64,000 nt of DNA from Pseudomonas inefficax (GTDB taxonomy: Bacteria > Pseudomonadota > Gammaproteobacteria > Pseudomonadales > Pseudomonadaceae). The notes beneath the pieces were generated by a model. That model saw only the letters and a program-made list of their open reading frames with translations. It was not told the origin of the DNA and did not search any database. Below are positions 1 to 10,826 of the stretch, piece by piece. The stretch is from NCBI RefSeq assembly GCF_900277125.1, contig NZ_OPYN01000001.1, forward strand, positions 124,001-188,000, given 5' to 3'. The stretch's first letter is position 1. The number at the start of each line of letters is the position of its first letter. A program made the translations under genes and the position numbers.

Positions 1-484
1 CCACATGCAGTACTGCTGTGTGTAAGTCACCACGCGGGCTCGCATCCTCTTTCAGCCACTCGCTTCCTGGCCCAGCGTAAGTGGTGAGCAGGCGCAGCGG
101 AACGTTATCCACATGGAAGCGCGGGCACATGGGGCCTGTCAGTACCCGTAGGCGCAAGCCGACCCGCTGCGCACCCACAAGGCAGGTATAGGCAGCCACC
201 AACCAGGTCACATCCGCCACGAACGACTCGTAGCCGTGCAAGTCCGCCGCTTCGCGCAATACTTCGGTCAAAACCGGCATATGCTGCTCGTCCACGCCGA
301 TGACGCGCTGGTCTGCCAAGGGCTGGCCGAGGTTGACCACCAGCGCGGCAAATTCCTCAAGCTGCGCCGGCAAACGCCGGCGCCATACCGCCAGGTTCAC
401 GCCATCCTGCAGCACCTCGGTCAACACCTGCGGTGTTTCGCCAAATACCTGGAAAATATCCACAGGGTTGCGTGCGGGGTTCAT
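1..484 (-). CDS. DUF1826 family protein (3' end cut by window edge)
   Basis: Reading the minus strand from the ATG at 484-482 gives an uninterrupted frame to the window edge, so the C-terminus is missing. The motif [17 protein letters not shown] near residue 125 is the hallmark of the DUF1826 family, whose function is unknown; the His/Asp pair suggests metal binding, which is inference. Its ATG overlaps the TGA of the upstream COG0523 GTPase gene (ATGA), so the two are translationally coupled in one operon. The Zur-like box upstream of the GTPase implies zinc-starvation control of both. The family call is firm; the role is not known. Confidence 0.85.
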   Translation of the reverse strand, partial: MNPARNPVDIFQVFGETPQVLTEVLQDGVNLAVWRRRLPAQLEEFAALVVNLGQPLADQRVIGVDEQHMPVLTEVLREAADLHGYESFVADVTWLVAAYTCLVGAQRVGLRLRVLTGPMCPRFHVDNVPLRLLTTYAGPGSEWLKEDASPRGDLHTAVLHV

Positions 485-1689
485 GCTGCGGCCTCCTCAT
501 GCCATGGGCCGAACGGATCCGGCAGGCGCAACCAGCCCATGGGCCCCAAGTCCATTTCCTGATCAGTCAGCAGGCATGCTTCGAGTGCTGTGGATAATTT
601 TTCGAAGTCGATATTCTGCCCTATGAACACCAGTTCCTGGCGGCAGTCACCACTCTCGGCAACCCAGTTCTTCAAGATCGCGGCAGTGTTATCCACATCC
701 TGTGGCCACTGCTCGCGCGGTACGAAGCGCCACCAGCGTCCCGCCAGGCCATGGCGCATCATACCGCCTGCCTGCGACCAGCTGCCGGCCTCCTGGTACT
801 TGCTGGCCAGCCAGAAAAAACCTTTCGAACGCAGCAGCCGCCCATTGCTCCAGGGCGTGTGGATAAAGTCGAAAAAGCGCTGTGGATGAAGGGGGCGCCG
901 GGCCTGCCAGGTGGTGGAGGCAATGCCGTACTCTTCGGTTTCCGGCACGTGCTCGCCGCGCAACTCCTGCAGCCAGCCAGGGGCCTGGGCAGCCTGGTCG
1001 AAGTCGAACAGGCCGGTGTCGAGGATGCGTTCCAGCGGTACCTGGCCCATGACCATGGGCACGATCTGCGCCCGGGCATTGAGGCTGCGCAGAATCGCCA
1101 TTAGTTCTTCGCGCTCGTGCTGGCTGATCAGGTCGATCTTGCTCAGCAACAGCACATCGGCGAACTCGACCTGTTCGATCAGCAAGTCACTGATCGAGCG
1201 CTCGTCCTCCTCACCCAGGGTTTCGCCACGGCTGGCCAGGCTGTCTGCTGCCTGGTAATCCCGCAGGAAGTTAAGGCCATCGACCACGGTGACCATGGTG
1301 TCCAGACGTGCCATGTCGGACAGGCTGCGGCCCTGTTCGTCACGGAAGGTGAAGGTCTCGGCCACCGGCAGTGGCTCTGAGATCCCCGTGGACTCGATCA
1401 GCAAATAATCGAAACGCCCTTCTTCGGCCAAACGCGCCACTTCCTCAAGCAGGTCTTCACGCAGCGTGCAGCAGATGCAGCCATTGCTCATCTCCACCAG
1501 CTTCTCCTCGGCACGGTTGAGGCTGACGTTGCGCTGCACCTCGCTGGCATCGATGTTGATTTCGCTCATGTCATTGACGATAACCGCAACCCGCAGGTTT
1601 TCGCGGTTACGCAGCACATGGTTGAGCAAGGTGCTTTTGCCGGCGCCAAGGAAGCCGGACAGCACGGTGACAGGGAGACGGTTGAACAT
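481..1689 (-). CDS. zigA: COG0523/CobW-family GTPase (ZigA-like zinc metallochaperone)
   Basis: A 402-residue G3E P-loop GTPase. Walker A GFLGAGKS lies at residues 12-19 and the metal-binding CxCC motif (CICC) at 71-74, followed by a CobW C-terminal domain. Family members move zinc or other metals to client enzymes when metal is scarce. The gene is divergent from folE2 (zinc-independent GTP cyclohydrolase) across a gap holding a Zur-like palindrome, and is followed by a DUF1826 gene. That arrangement is typical of the zinc-limitation response in Pseudomonas. The assignment to the zinc subgroup rests on this context; the exact client is not shown by the sequence. Confidence 0.85.
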   Translation of the reverse strand: MFNRLPVTVLSGFLGAGKSTLLNHVLRNRENLRVAVIVNDMSEINIDASEVQRNVSLNRAEEKLVEMSNGCICCTLREDLLEEVARLAEEGRFDYLLIESTGISEPLPVAETFTFRDEQGRSLSDMARLDTMVTVVDGLNFLRDYQAADSLASRGETLGEEDERSISDLLIEQVEFADVLLLSKIDLISQHEREELMAILRSLNARAQIVPMVMGQVPLERILDTGLFDFDQAAQAPGWLQELRGEHVPETEEYGIASTTWQARRPLHPQRFFDFIHTPWSNGRLLRSKGFFWLASKYQEAGSWSQAGGMMRHGLAGRWWRFVPREQWPQDVDNTAAILKNWVAESGDCRQELVFIGQNIDFEKLSTALEACLLTDQEMDLGPMGWLRLPDPFGPWHEEAAA

Positions 1690-1736
1690 GGCAAAACCTC
1701 TTCAGGCGAGCGCATTCGAAACGATGCATTGCACAA

Positions 1737-1751
1737 TGTTATAAAGTAACA
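1737..1751. promoter_or_regulatory. Candidate Zur operator
   Basis: TGTTATAAAGTAACA is a near-perfect inverted repeat of the AT-rich Zur-box type (TGTTA...TAACA). It sits 48 bp from the start of the minus-strand GTPase gene and about 130 bp from folE2, placed to repress both when zinc is plentiful. The call rests on sequence similarity and on both neighbours being known Zur targets in other bacteria. Confidence 0.65.
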
Positions 1752-1880
1752 ATACAATTTCGCCAAGACGTTCGTGACGGACGAGGAGCTAACGGGAAGA
1801 AAATGACCCTTGTGCATCCTCCCCTGCATTGCAGCTTGATCGGTAGTGGCTGCTGATCTCCCTTTTGTATGGAATGCCAG

Positions 1881-2786
1881 ATGACCCAGCTCAAACTCCC
1901 CGACATTGCCGCACAAACCCAGGAATACGCCTTGCCTTTGAACTGGGTGGGTATGTGCGGAGTCGCCCAACCTGTGCGGTTCGAAGGGCGCACGGCAGCT
2001 GCTACTGTCGATGCTGGCGTTAGCCTGGTAGACGGCAGTTCACGCGGTATCCATATGTCGCGGCTTTATCTGGCGCTGGAGTCGTTGGAGCATCAGCCCC
2101 TGACGCCTCTCACTATCCGGCAACTGCTGGCTGACTTCCTCAGCAGCCATGAAGGCCTTTCTTCCGCAGCCTATCTGCGTCTGCGCTTTGAGCATCTGCT
2201 TAAAAGGCCTGCTTTGATCAGCCCGTTGGAGGGCTGGAAAAGCTATGCCGTGGCAGTCGATGCACGGATTGAAAATGAAATGTTCCACGTGGAACTATCC
2301 GTTTCAGTTCCTTATTCCTCGACCTGCCCCTGCTCAGCTGCACTTGCACGTCAGCTGATTCAGCAGCAGTTCCAGGCAGATTTCAGGCAGGAGCAGGTCG
2401 ACACCACTGCAGTGCTGCAGTGGCTTGGCAGCGCCGAAGGCATCTTAGCGACGCCCCATAGCCAACGCAGTAGCGCCCAAATCCAGGTTAGGCTGCACAG
2501 CAAGCAGCAGGTTCTGCCAATCACCGAGCTGATCGACCGCATAGAAGCCAGCCTGGGGACAGCGGTGCAGACCGCGGTAAAGCGGGCAGACGAACAAGCC
2601 TTTGCCTTGGCCAACGGCCAGAACCTCATGTTCTGCGAAGACGCCGCTCGACGCCTGCATAAGGCGCTACGGCAAATAGAATGGAGCACGGCCTTCAAGC
2701 TGCGCGTGGAACATGCAGAAAGCCTGCATGCCCACGACGCTGTCGCTACCAGCCAGTGGCAATGGGATGTCAGCTGCGCGGCTTGA
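1881..2786 (+). CDS. folE2: GTP cyclohydrolase FolE2 (type IB)
   Basis: Converts GTP to dihydroneopterin triphosphate, the first step of folate synthesis, and can use metals other than zinc. It backs up zinc-dependent FolE when zinc is low. The 301-residue protein shows the family active-site segment SSTCPCSAALARQ (Cys 149 and 151) and a downstream PHSQRS segment. The start at 1881 is preferred because GGA lies about 8 bp upstream; an in-frame ATG at 1869 would add four residues and has no clear ribosome site. A parS site lies inside the gene. The 3' end overlaps the convergent DUF3617 gene by 17 bp. Confidence 0.92.
   Translation: MTQLKLPDIAAQTQEYALPLNWVGMCGVAQPVRFEGRTAAATVDAGVSLVDGSSRGIHMSRLYLALESLEHQPLTPLTIRQLLADFLSSHEGLSSAAYLRLRFEHLLKRPALISPLEGWKSYAVAVDARIENEMFHVELSVSVPYSSTCPCSAALARQLIQQQFQADFRQEQVDTTAVLQWLGSAEGILATPHSQRSSAQIQVRLHSKQQVLPITELIDRIEASLGTAVQTAVKRADEQAFALANGQNLMFCEDAARRLHKALRQIEWSTAFKLRVEHAESLHAHDAVATSQWQWDVSCAA
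2281..2296. other. parS centromere-like site (within folE2)
   Basis: TGTTCCACGTGGAACT matches the ParB-binding parS palindrome TGTTCCACGTGGAACA at 15 of 16 positions. It lies about 26 kb from oriC on the side opposite to the two recF copies. ParB (encoded at 19.6-20.5 kb) would load here and spread. Confidence 0.85.
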
Positions 2787-3297
2787 CCGAACCGCAGTCA
2801 TTGCCCAACCACACGGCACGGGTGTTCATGCTGCCTTGCTGCTGTACACCCGAGGCGTTGAACGTTCCATTGACCTGGGTGGTGAATTCCCGATCACTGA
2901 GGAAAGTCGCCTGGCCACTGCCCTGCGCTTTAGGGCAGCTGAACTGAAACTTCCACACATTACCGGTGCGGTCGGTGATCTTCTGGGTACACCCTGACTT
3001 CGGGTCCTGCAGCGGGATATCGTTGGTGGCCACCTGTTCTGGTGTCAGGCACGAGCGCACCCCCTTACCGCCAACAGTCACCCCCTGCTTGGCCAGCACC
3101 CCTTCCATCATCGCGCGCTGCTCCGGCGGCAGGTTCTTCAACTGGCCGAGCATGAACTCCATGTCGGGTAACGGCTTGCCATCGACCTGCATGTTGCTGG
3201 TGGTCAGCTCCCACAAACCCGGCTGTAGCATCTGAGCATGCACCAACGGGCTGCTCACACCTAGGGCCAACGCCAACAGTGGCAGACGAATCTTCAT
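2770..3297 (-). CDS. DUF3617 family secreted protein
   Basis: A 175-residue protein starting at MKIRLPLL, with a signal peptide ending near VHAQ. It is followed by a GLWELTTSNMQVDGKPLP segment typical of DUF3617 and several cysteines (SCL, GCTQK, FSCPK). An in-frame upstream start at 3363 exists, but the signal peptide would then begin only at residue 23, so 3297 is chosen. The function of the family is unknown; export to the periplasm is inferred from the leader. It is convergent with folE2, with a short 3' overlap. Confidence 0.8.
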   Translation of the reverse strand: MKIRLPLLALALGVSSPLVHAQMLQPGLWELTTSNMQVDGKPLPDMEFMLGQLKNLPPEQRAMMEGVLAKQGVTVGGKGVRSCLTPEQVATNDIPLQDPKSGCTQKITDRTGNVWKFQFSCPKAQGSGQATFLSDREFTTQVNGTFNASGVQQQGSMNTRAVWLGNDCGSVKPRS

Positions 3298-3430
3298 GGA
3301 CGAACGCTCCTGGAAAAAAATCCGGCCAAGCGGGCCGGGCTGAGCCTTAGACGCCGAATCCACCTGCAGGTTGCAACGCGGACCGGGAACGTGTTCTGTT
3401 ACTCAAGTGTACTCGGCCAGCAGGATGCAT

Positions 3431-4870
3431 ATGGACTACCACAGCCCCTACTTCTTCGGTTACCTACTCGGCCTGGTTCATCTGCTGGGTATCGTCGCTG
3501 CACTGCACGCGCTGTTCACCGTGCGTACTGCCCAGGGCGCAATCGCCTGGGCCATGCCGTTATTCTTCATCCCCTACCTCACCTTGATCCCTTACCTGGT
3601 CTTCGGCGCACGCTCGTTCTATGCCTACATCAAGGCCCGACGCCAGGCCAACCAGGAAATGCATGTGGCCATGGCCAACCTCAACTGGCGGCCCTGGGTA
3701 GAAGAAGCCCTCACCGCCCGCGAGTCGGAAAGCTATGCGGCGTTGCGCGCCATGCCCAAGCTCGGGCGCATGCCCTGCCTTGCCAATAACGAGGTGAAGC
3801 TGCTGATCGATGGCAAGGCGACATTCGATGCCATCTTCGCCGCTATTGAAAATGCCCGCGACGTGGTGCTGGTGCAGTTCTTCATCATCCATGACGACCG
3901 CCTTGGCAAAACACTGCAGCAACTGCTTCTGCGCAAGGCCGCCGAAGGAGTGAAGGTGTTCGTGCTTTATGACCGCGTAGGCAGCCATGCCTTGCCGGCC
4001 AGCTACAGCCAGCTGCTGCGCGACGGTGGCGTACAGGTTCATGCCTTCGCAACGCGTCGTGGCTGGTTCAACCGCTTCCAGGTGAACTTCCGCAACCACC
4101 GCAAGATCGTGGTGGTGGACGGCCTGCTCGGTTTCATCGGCGGGCACAACGTGGGCGATGAATACCTCGGTGACCACCCGCAGCTCTCACCCTGGCGCGA
4201 CACCCATGTGCAGATCAGCGGGCCGGTGCTGGCCTGCCTGCAGGAGTCGTTCGCCGAAGACTGGTATTGGGCCACGCGCCAGCTCCCACCGCTGATTCTG
4301 CCGGACACCTACCCGGACAACGGCGTGCTGTGCCAAGCCTTGGCTAGCGGCCCGGCAGACCCACAGGAAACCTGCTCACTGTTCTTCCTTGAGGCGATCC
4401 ATTCAGCCAACCGGCGCGTGTGGATCACCAGCCCGTACTTCATCCCCGACGAGGCGGTGTTCGCCGCTTTGCGTTTGGCGGTGCTGCGTGGGGTGGATGT
4501 GCGAGTGCTGATTCCGTCGCGCCCAGACCATCGCATCGTCTATGCCGCCTCCAGCCTCTTCGCCTTTGAAGCGGTACGTGCGGGTGTACGCATGTTCCGC
4601 TACCAACCGGGCTTCCTGCATCAGAAGGTGGTGCTGGTGGATGACGATGTCAGCGCGATCGGTAGTGCCAACCTGGATAACCGCTCGTTCCGCCTGAACT
4701 TCGAAATCACCCTGCTGACGGTCGACCGTGGCTTCGCTGACCAGGTCGAGAATATGCTGAACAATGACTTTGAACAGGCACGGGAAATTACTGCGGAGGA
4801 CAGCCGCGATACTCATCGGCTGCAGCAACTGGGGATGCGGATTGCACGGCTGATTTCGCCGATTCTCTGA
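3431..4870 (+). CDS. cls: Cardiolipin synthase
   Basis: Condenses two phosphatidylglycerol molecules into cardiolipin and glycerol at the inner membrane. The 479-residue protein has two N-terminal membrane segments followed by two phospholipase D (HKD) motifs: [16 protein letters not shown] near residue 220 and [20 protein letters not shown] near 397. Both histidine/lysine/aspartate sets are intact. The start MDYHSPYF at 3431 is chosen because AGGA lies 5 bp upstream and the protein then begins like other pseudomonad enzymes; in-frame starts exist at 3425 and 3371. It is convergent with cfa across a REP pair. Confidence 0.93.
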   Translation: MDYHSPYFFGYLLGLVHLLGIVAALHALFTVRTAQGAIAWAMPLFFIPYLTLIPYLVFGARSFYAYIKARRQANQEMHVAMANLNWRPWVEEALTARESESYAALRAMPKLGRMPCLANNEVKLLIDGKATFDAIFAAIENARDVVLVQFFIIHDDRLGKTLQQLLLRKAAEGVKVFVLYDRVGSHALPASYSQLLRDGGVQVHAFATRRGWFNRFQVNFRNHRKIVVVDGLLGFIGGHNVGDEYLGDHPQLSPWRDTHVQISGPVLACLQESFAEDWYWATRQLPPLILPDTYPDNGVLCQALASGPADPQETCSLFFLEAIHSANRRVWITSPYFIPDEAVFAALRLAVLRGVDVRVLIPSRPDHRIVYAASSLFAFEAVRAGVRMFRYQPGFLHQKVVLVDDDVSAIGSANLDNRSFRLNFEITLLTVDRGFADQVENMLNNDFEQAREITAEDSRDTHRLQQLGMRIARLISPIL

Positions 4871-4884
4871 CGTGTCGCGTACAT

Positions 4885-4956
4885 TGTGGGAGCGGGTTTA
4901 CCCGCGAAGACGTCAGCGGCTGTACCGACGCATTCGCGGGTAAACCCGCTCCCACA
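4885..4956. repeat. REP inverted pair (P. putida type)
   Basis: TGTGGGAGCGGGTTTACCCG at 4885 and its mirror CGGGTAAACCCGCTCCCACA ending at 4956 form an inverted pair about 24 bp per arm. It sits between the convergent cls and cfa genes and may also act as a transcription stop. Confidence 0.85.
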
Positions 4957-4991
4957 GGGTTCGGTGTCGCGCTTGCGTGCTTTGTCGCAAT

Positions 4992-6176
4992 TCAGCGATA
5001 CAGGTCTTCACGCGTCCAGGGCAGGTCATGATGCCCATCGGCGTAGGGCTTCACGGCCAGAATCTGGTGCAGGTTGATCCAGCCCTTCTGGAAGGCATAA
5101 GCACACCCGGCCAAGTACAGGCGCCAGATACGCAAAGTCTTCTCGGGCACCAGTGCTGCCGCTTTGTGCAGCTGGTTCTCCAGGTTCTCGCTCCAGTGGT
5201 GCAAGGTCTTGGCGTAGTGCAAACGCAAGCTTTCCACATCTACCACCTCTAGCCCCGCCTCACAGATGCTGGCACTGATCATCGACAGGTGCGGCAGCTC
5301 ACCGTGAGGAAACACGTAGCGATCGATGAACTCGCCAGCACCACGCCCGACCGGGCGACCGTCGACATGCTTGGCCGTGATACCGTGATTCATCACCAGG
5401 CCCCCTTCCCTCACGGCACCGAATAGCTTCTGGCTATACAACGCCAGGTTGGCATGCCCGACATGCTCGAACATGCCAACGCTGACAACCTTGTCGAAGC
5501 GGCCATCCTGAGGCAGGTCACGGTAGTCGAGAATCTGCAGGTCGACCTTTTCGGCCAGCCCCTCTGCCTTCACCCGCTCGCGGCCGAGCTTGAGCTGCTC
5601 CTTGCTCAAGGTGATACCAAACACCTTGGCGCCATATTCGCGAGCAGCGAAACGCGCCAGCCCGCCCCAGCCGCAGCCAACGTCGAGCAGGTAGTCACCT
5701 GCGTCCAGGCGCAGCTTGCGGCACAGATGATCGAATTTGTCCTGCTGTGCCTGATCCAGCGTGTTGTCCGGCTCGCGGAAGTAGGCGCACGAGTAGGCCA
5801 TGTCCTGATCCAGCCATAGCTGGTAGAACGCGTTGGATACATCGTAATGGTAGGAAATGGCTTCGGCGTCGGTGCTCTTGTCGTGGGCAAGCCGCTGCGG
5901 TGGGGTTTCGTCCTCATCGGTCAGCAGTGCTTCGCTCAGCTCATCGCATACCCGGATGGCTTCACCAATATCGCCTTCAAGCTCCAGCTTGCCTTCGACG
6001 AACGCCGTGCCCAGCTGGTCCATGCTCGGGTGGCTCAACTGGCTGATCAGCTGTGGTTCCTTGACCAGAATGGTGACCTGCGGGCTAGGCCCCAGATCGA
6101 ACTGGTTACCGTCCCACAGTTTCAGCCGCAGCGGCAGATGCAAGCTCTGCAGTGCCGGTGGAAGTTGCGCAAGCAT
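4992..6176 (-). CDS. cfa: Cyclopropane-fatty-acyl-phospholipid synthase
   Basis: Adds a methylene group from S-adenosylmethionine across double bonds of membrane phospholipid acyl chains, a stationary-phase and stress response. The 394-residue protein has the SAM-binding motif LLDVGCGWGGLARFAA and the family segment VGMFEHVG. The C-terminal part (residues about 280-390) matches the catalytic fold with HYAKTLHHW. Full length. It is divergent from lpd across 206 bp that carry two perfect palindromes. P. putida has more than one cfa gene, so the exact paralog is not claimed. Confidence 0.92.
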   Translation of the reverse strand: MLAQLPPALQSLHLPLRLKLWDGNQFDLGPSPQVTILVKEPQLISQLSHPSMDQLGTAFVEGKLELEGDIGEAIRVCDELSEALLTDEDETPPQRLAHDKSTDAEAISYHYDVSNAFYQLWLDQDMAYSCAYFREPDNTLDQAQQDKFDHLCRKLRLDAGDYLLDVGCGWGGLARFAAREYGAKVFGITLSKEQLKLGRERVKAEGLAEKVDLQILDYRDLPQDGRFDKVVSVGMFEHVGHANLALYSQKLFGAVREGGLVMNHGITAKHVDGRPVGRGAGEFIDRYVFPHGELPHLSMISASICEAGLEVVDVESLRLHYAKTLHHWSENLENQLHKAAALVPEKTLRIWRLYLAGCAYAFQKGWINLHQILAVKPYADGHHDLPWTREDLYR

Positions 6177-6270
6177 GAACGACCCTCCTGTCCGTATTTG
6201 GCCACGACGCCTGATAATTCGAACGTCGCCGGATCAGAGTAGTTCATTCGTGGGATGTTTCCTCTAAACG

Positions 6271-6282
6271 AGACCATGGTCT
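6271..6282. promoter_or_regulatory. Perfect 12-bp palindrome in cfa-lpd gap
   Basis: AGACCATGGTCT is a perfect inverted repeat between the divergent cfa and lpd genes. It could be an operator; no matching regulator is encoded nearby. Confidence 0.35.
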
Positions 6283-6311
6283 AGAACCAACTGATCTTAT
6301 CCACACAGCAG

Positions 6312-6323
6312 ATTGTATACAAT
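6312..6323. promoter_or_regulatory. GntR-like palindrome upstream of lpd
   Basis: ATTGTATACAAT is a perfect inverted repeat 60 bp upstream of the lpd start. It resembles the TTGTATACAA core bound by many GntR-family regulators. Which protein binds it, if any, cannot be told from this window. Confidence 0.45.
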
Positions 6324-6382
6324 TTTTGCATCTCAGCTTAACCTTGTGCCCCTCTTGCCTTCTTCATCCTGGAGTTGAACCC

Positions 6383-7783
<1,401 letters not shown>

Positions 7784-7795
7784 TGCAAGATCGGC

Positions 7796-7902
7796 GGGGC
7801 TGCTTTGCAGCCCATCGCGACACAAGGCCGCTCCTACAGGAGAACGCAATTTCCTGTAGGAGCGGCCTTGTGTCGCGACGGGGCGCAAAGCGCCCCTGGC
7901 TT
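7796..7902. repeat. REP inverted pair between lpd and glmS
   Basis: TCGCGACACAAGGCCGCTCC at 7815 and its mirror ending at 7878 form 27-bp arms. Each is flanked by a small GGGGCTGC/GCAGCCC or GGGGCGC/GCGCCCC hairpin. This is the common long P. putida REP form. It fills almost all of the lpd-glmS gap, next to the place where Tn7 normally inserts. Confidence 0.85.
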
Positions 7903-7907
7903 CTGGC

Positions 7908-9743
7908 TTACTCGACCGTAACCGACTTGGCCAGGTTGCGCGGCTGGTCCACATCGGTGCCCTTGAGCACGGCCACGTAGTACGACAGCAGCTGCAGCGG
8001 GATGGTGTACAGGATCGGCGCCAGGGCGTCGGCGATGTGCGGCACTTTGACCACATGGGTGCCTTCACCGTTGCTCATGCCGGCCTGCTCGTCGGCGAAC
8101 ACCACCAGCTCGCCACCACGGGCGCGCACTTCCTGCAGGTTGGACTTGAGCTTCTCCAGCAGTTCGTTGTTCGGCGCCACAGTAACCACTGGCATGTCGT
8201 TGTCCACCAACGCCAGTGGGCCGTGTTTCAGCTCACCTGCCGGGTAGGCTTCGGCGTGGATGTAGGAGATTTCCTTGAGCTTGAGCGCACCTTCCATCGC
8301 CACCGGGTACTGCGCACCACGGCCGAGGAACAGGGTATGGTGCTTGTCGGCGAACAGTTCGGCGATTTTCTCGACAGTGGCGTCCATGGCCAAGGCTTCG
8401 CCCAGGCGGGTCGGCAGGCGGCGCAGCTCTTCTACCAGCTCGGCTTCGACACCGGCTTCCAGGGTTCCACGCACTTGGCCCAGGGCCAGGGTCAGCAGCA
8501 TCAGGGAAACCAGCTGGGTGGTGAAGGCTTTGGTCGAGGCAACGCCGATTTCCGGACCGGCCAGGGTCAGCAGGGTCAGGTCCGACTCACGCACCAGCGA
8601 GCTGATACCGACGTTGCAGATCGCCAGGCTGCCGAGGAAGCCAAGTTCCTTGGCGTTGCGCAGCGCGGCCAAAGTATCGGCGGTTTCGCCAGACTGCGAG
8701 ATGGAGACGAACAGGGTGTCCGGCTGCACTACTACCTTGCGGTAACGGAATTCGCTGGCCACTTCGACCTGGCACGGGATCCCAGCCAGGCTTTCCAGCC
8801 AGTAACGGGCGACCATGCCGGCGTGGTAGCTGGTACCGCAGGCAACGATCTGCACGTTGCGCACCTTGGCGAACAGTTCAGCAGCCTGCGGGCCGAAGGC
8901 CTGGACCAGCACGTTGTCCTTGCCCAGGCGGCCTTCCAGCGTGCGCTGCACCACGCTTGGCTGTTCGTGGATTTCCTTGAGCATGAAGTGACGATAGGCA
9001 CCCTTGTCAGCGGCTTCGGCGCCTTCGTGGTACTGCACGGTTTCACGCTGAACCTTATTGCCTTGCTGGTCCCAAATGGCGACCTGGTCGCGGCGGATTT
9101 CGGCGATGTCGCCTTCTTCCAGGTACATGAAGCGGTCGGTGACCTGACGCAGGGCCAGCTGGTCGGACGCCAGGAAGTTCTCGCCCAGGCCAAGGCCGAT
9201 GACCAGCGGGCTGCCACTGCGTGCGGCTACCAGGCGATCAGGTTGCTTGGTGCTGATCAGAGCCAGGCCGTAAGCGCCATGCAGCCGCTTTACCGCAGCC
9301 TTCAGGGCATCGGTCAGGTCCGGAACGCTCTTCAAGGTGTGGTGGATCAGGTGGACGATGACTTCGGTATCGGTTTGCGAAGTGAAGACATAGCCAAGGC
9401 CCTTCAGCTCTTCGCGCAGTTCTTCGTGGTTCTCGATGATGCCGTTGTGCACCACGGCCACTTCATTGCCCGAGAAGTGCGGGTGGGCGTTGCCCTCGGT
9501 CGGCGCACCGTGGGTGGCCCAGCGGGTGTGTGCGATGCCCAGCTGGCCGGCCAGTGGCTCGGCGGCAACAGCAGCTTCCAGCTCACTGACCTTGCCGATA
9601 CGGCGGCGGCGCTGCAGTTCACCGTTCTGGGTCAGGACGGCCAGGCCGGCGCTGTCGTACCCGCGGTACTCAAGACGCTTGAGGCCTTCGATCAGGATGG
9701 CTGTGATGTTGCGTTCGGCGACGGCACCAACGATTCCACACAT
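7908..9743 (-). CDS. glmS: Glutamine-fructose-6-phosphate aminotransferase
   Basis: Makes glucosamine-6-phosphate from fructose-6-phosphate and glutamine, the entry step to peptidoglycan and lipopolysaccharide amino sugars. The 611-residue protein starts MCGIVGAV with the nucleophile Cys2 of the glutaminase domain. Two sugar-isomerase (SIS) domains follow ([20 protein letters not shown] near residue 350; CGTSYHAGM just before). The C-terminus [11 protein letters not shown] carries the DNA that TnsD of Tn7 recognises. No Tn7-like element is inserted downstream. The DeoR-type regulator gene lies 3 bp upstream in the same direction. Confidence 0.97.
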   Translation of the reverse strand: MCGIVGAVAERNITAILIEGLKRLEYRGYDSAGLAVLTQNGELQRRRRIGKVSELEAAVAAEPLAGQLGIAHTRWATHGAPTEGNAHPHFSGNEVAVVHNGIIENHEELREELKGLGYVFTSQTDTEVIVHLIHHTLKSVPDLTDALKAAVKRLHGAYGLALISTKQPDRLVAARSGSPLVIGLGLGENFLASDQLALRQVTDRFMYLEEGDIAEIRRDQVAIWDQQGNKVQRETVQYHEGAEAADKGAYRHFMLKEIHEQPSVVQRTLEGRLGKDNVLVQAFGPQAAELFAKVRNVQIVACGTSYHAGMVARYWLESLAGIPCQVEVASEFRYRKVVVQPDTLFVSISQSGETADTLAALRNAKELGFLGSLAICNVGISSLVRESDLTLLTLAGPEIGVASTKAFTTQLVSLMLLTLALGQVRGTLEAGVEAELVEELRRLPTRLGEALAMDATVEKIAELFADKHHTLFLGRGAQYPVAMEGALKLKEISYIHAEAYPAGELKHGPLALVDNDMPVVTVAPNNELLEKLKSNLQEVRARGGELVVFADEQAGMSNGEGTHVVKVPHIADALAPILYTIPLQLLSYYVAVLKGTDVDQPRNLAKSVTVE

Positions 9744-9746
9744 GGT

Positions 9747-10523
9747 TTATTGCTCCTGGCTGATCGCGGCGCAGATCAGGTTGATGCCGCGGGCTTGAAT
9801 TTGTTCGCGTGCCGCTGCGGGCAGGCGTTCGTCAGTAATAAGGGTGTGCACGCTGCTCCAGGGCAGCTCGAGGTTGGGGATCTTGCGCCCTACCTTGTCA
9901 GATTCGACCATCACGATCACTTCACGGGCGACCTCAGCCATTACCCGGCTTAGCCCGAGAAGTTCGTTGAAGGTGGTAGTGCCGCGGCCAAGATCGATGC
10001 CGTCGGCGCCGATGAACAGCTGGTCGAAATCGTAGGAGCGCAACACCTGCTCGGCCACCTGGCCCTGGAACGACTCGGAATGCGGGTCCCAGGTGCCACC
10101 GGTCATCAGCAGCACCGGCTCGTGTTCAAGGTCGCAAATGGCGCGGGCCACGTTCATCGAATTGGTCATCACCACCAGGCCAGGGTGGCGCCCCAGTTCG
10201 GGGATCATGGCCGCCGTGGTGCTGCCGCTGTCGATGATGATGCGCGCATGTTCACGGATACGTGCCACGGCAGCGCGGGCGATGGCCTTTTTATAGGAAG
10301 AAACCGGCTGGGCAGGTTCACCTAGCAGTTCTTGCGGCACCGGTACCGCGCCACCGTAGCGCCTTAGCAACAGGCCATTGGTTTCCAGGGCAGCGAGATC
10401 CTTGCGGATGGTGACTTCCGAGGTTGCGAAACGCTTGGCCAACGCGTCCACACTCACCTCGCCCTGCTCGCTGAGCAAAGCCAGTATGTTGTGCCGCCGC
10501 TGCGGGGTGTTTCGTTTCGACAT
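9747..10523 (-). CDS. glmR: DeoR-family regulator of amino-sugar genes (GlmR-like)
   Basis: A 258-residue regulator with an N-terminal winged helix (RRHNILALLSEQGEVSVDAL, recognition helix TSEVTIRKDLAALE) and a C-terminal DeoRC sugar-phosphate sensor domain (IIDSGSTTAAMIPEL). It sits only 3 bp from glmS and is co-transcribed with it, as in other pseudomonads where it is annotated as controlling glucosamine-6-phosphate supply. The ligand is not shown by sequence; control of glmS is inferred from position. Confidence 0.85.
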   Translation of the reverse strand: MSKRNTPQRRHNILALLSEQGEVSVDALAKRFATSEVTIRKDLAALETNGLLLRRYGGAVPVPQELLGEPAQPVSSYKKAIARAAVARIREHARIIIDSGSTTAAMIPELGRHPGLVVMTNSMNVARAICDLEHEPVLLMTGGTWDPHSESFQGQVAEQVLRSYDFDQLFIGADGIDLGRGTTTFNELLGLSRVMAEVAREVIVMVESDKVGRKIPNLELPWSSVHTLITDERLPAAAREQIQARGINLICAAISQEQ

Positions 10524-10620
10524 GAGCGCTTAAGTTTCGATTCGAAAGATAATGATGGCAATCAAAACCTAAGATGAGCGATTCGTCAAGGTGTGGATAA
10601 ATATCAGGGACAACCAGGCA

Positions 10621-10709
10621 CCTGTGGGAGCGGGTTCACCCGCGAAGAATCCGACGCAGTGTGTGGCACCGGCTTCGCCGGTGTTCGCGGGTAAACCCGC
10701 TCCCACAGG
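10621..10709. repeat. REP inverted pair
   Basis: CCTGTGGGAGCGGGTTCACC at 10621 and its near mirror ending at 10709 make 26-bp arms, separated by a small hairpin (CCGGCTTCGCCGG). It lies in the 303-bp gap between glmR and glmU. Apart from this and the glmU terminator I see nothing else in that gap. Confidence 0.85.
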
Positions 10710-10769
10710 GATCGTGTCGGCCCTGGGAAAAAGAGCAAGACAGTTGTTCGCGAAGGAATGATCCGCCCA

Positions 10770-10806
10770 CAAAAAAGCCGACTTATTCACACAAGTCGGC
10801 TTTCGA
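10770..10806 (-). terminator. Intrinsic terminator of glmU
   Basis: The stem AAAGCCGACTT (10774-10784) pairs with AAGTCGGCTTT (10793-10803). On the minus strand it is followed by a run of T residues. It lies 20 bp beyond the glmU stop. Confidence 0.85.
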
Positions 10807-10826
10807 TCGAAACAGCTGTGTATAAC

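Noticed and set aside
8037..9953. Plus-strand open frame of 638 codons opposite glmS
   Set aside because: It is the exact antisense of glmS and part of glmR, has no family likeness, and such frames are common in high-GC codon-biased genes.
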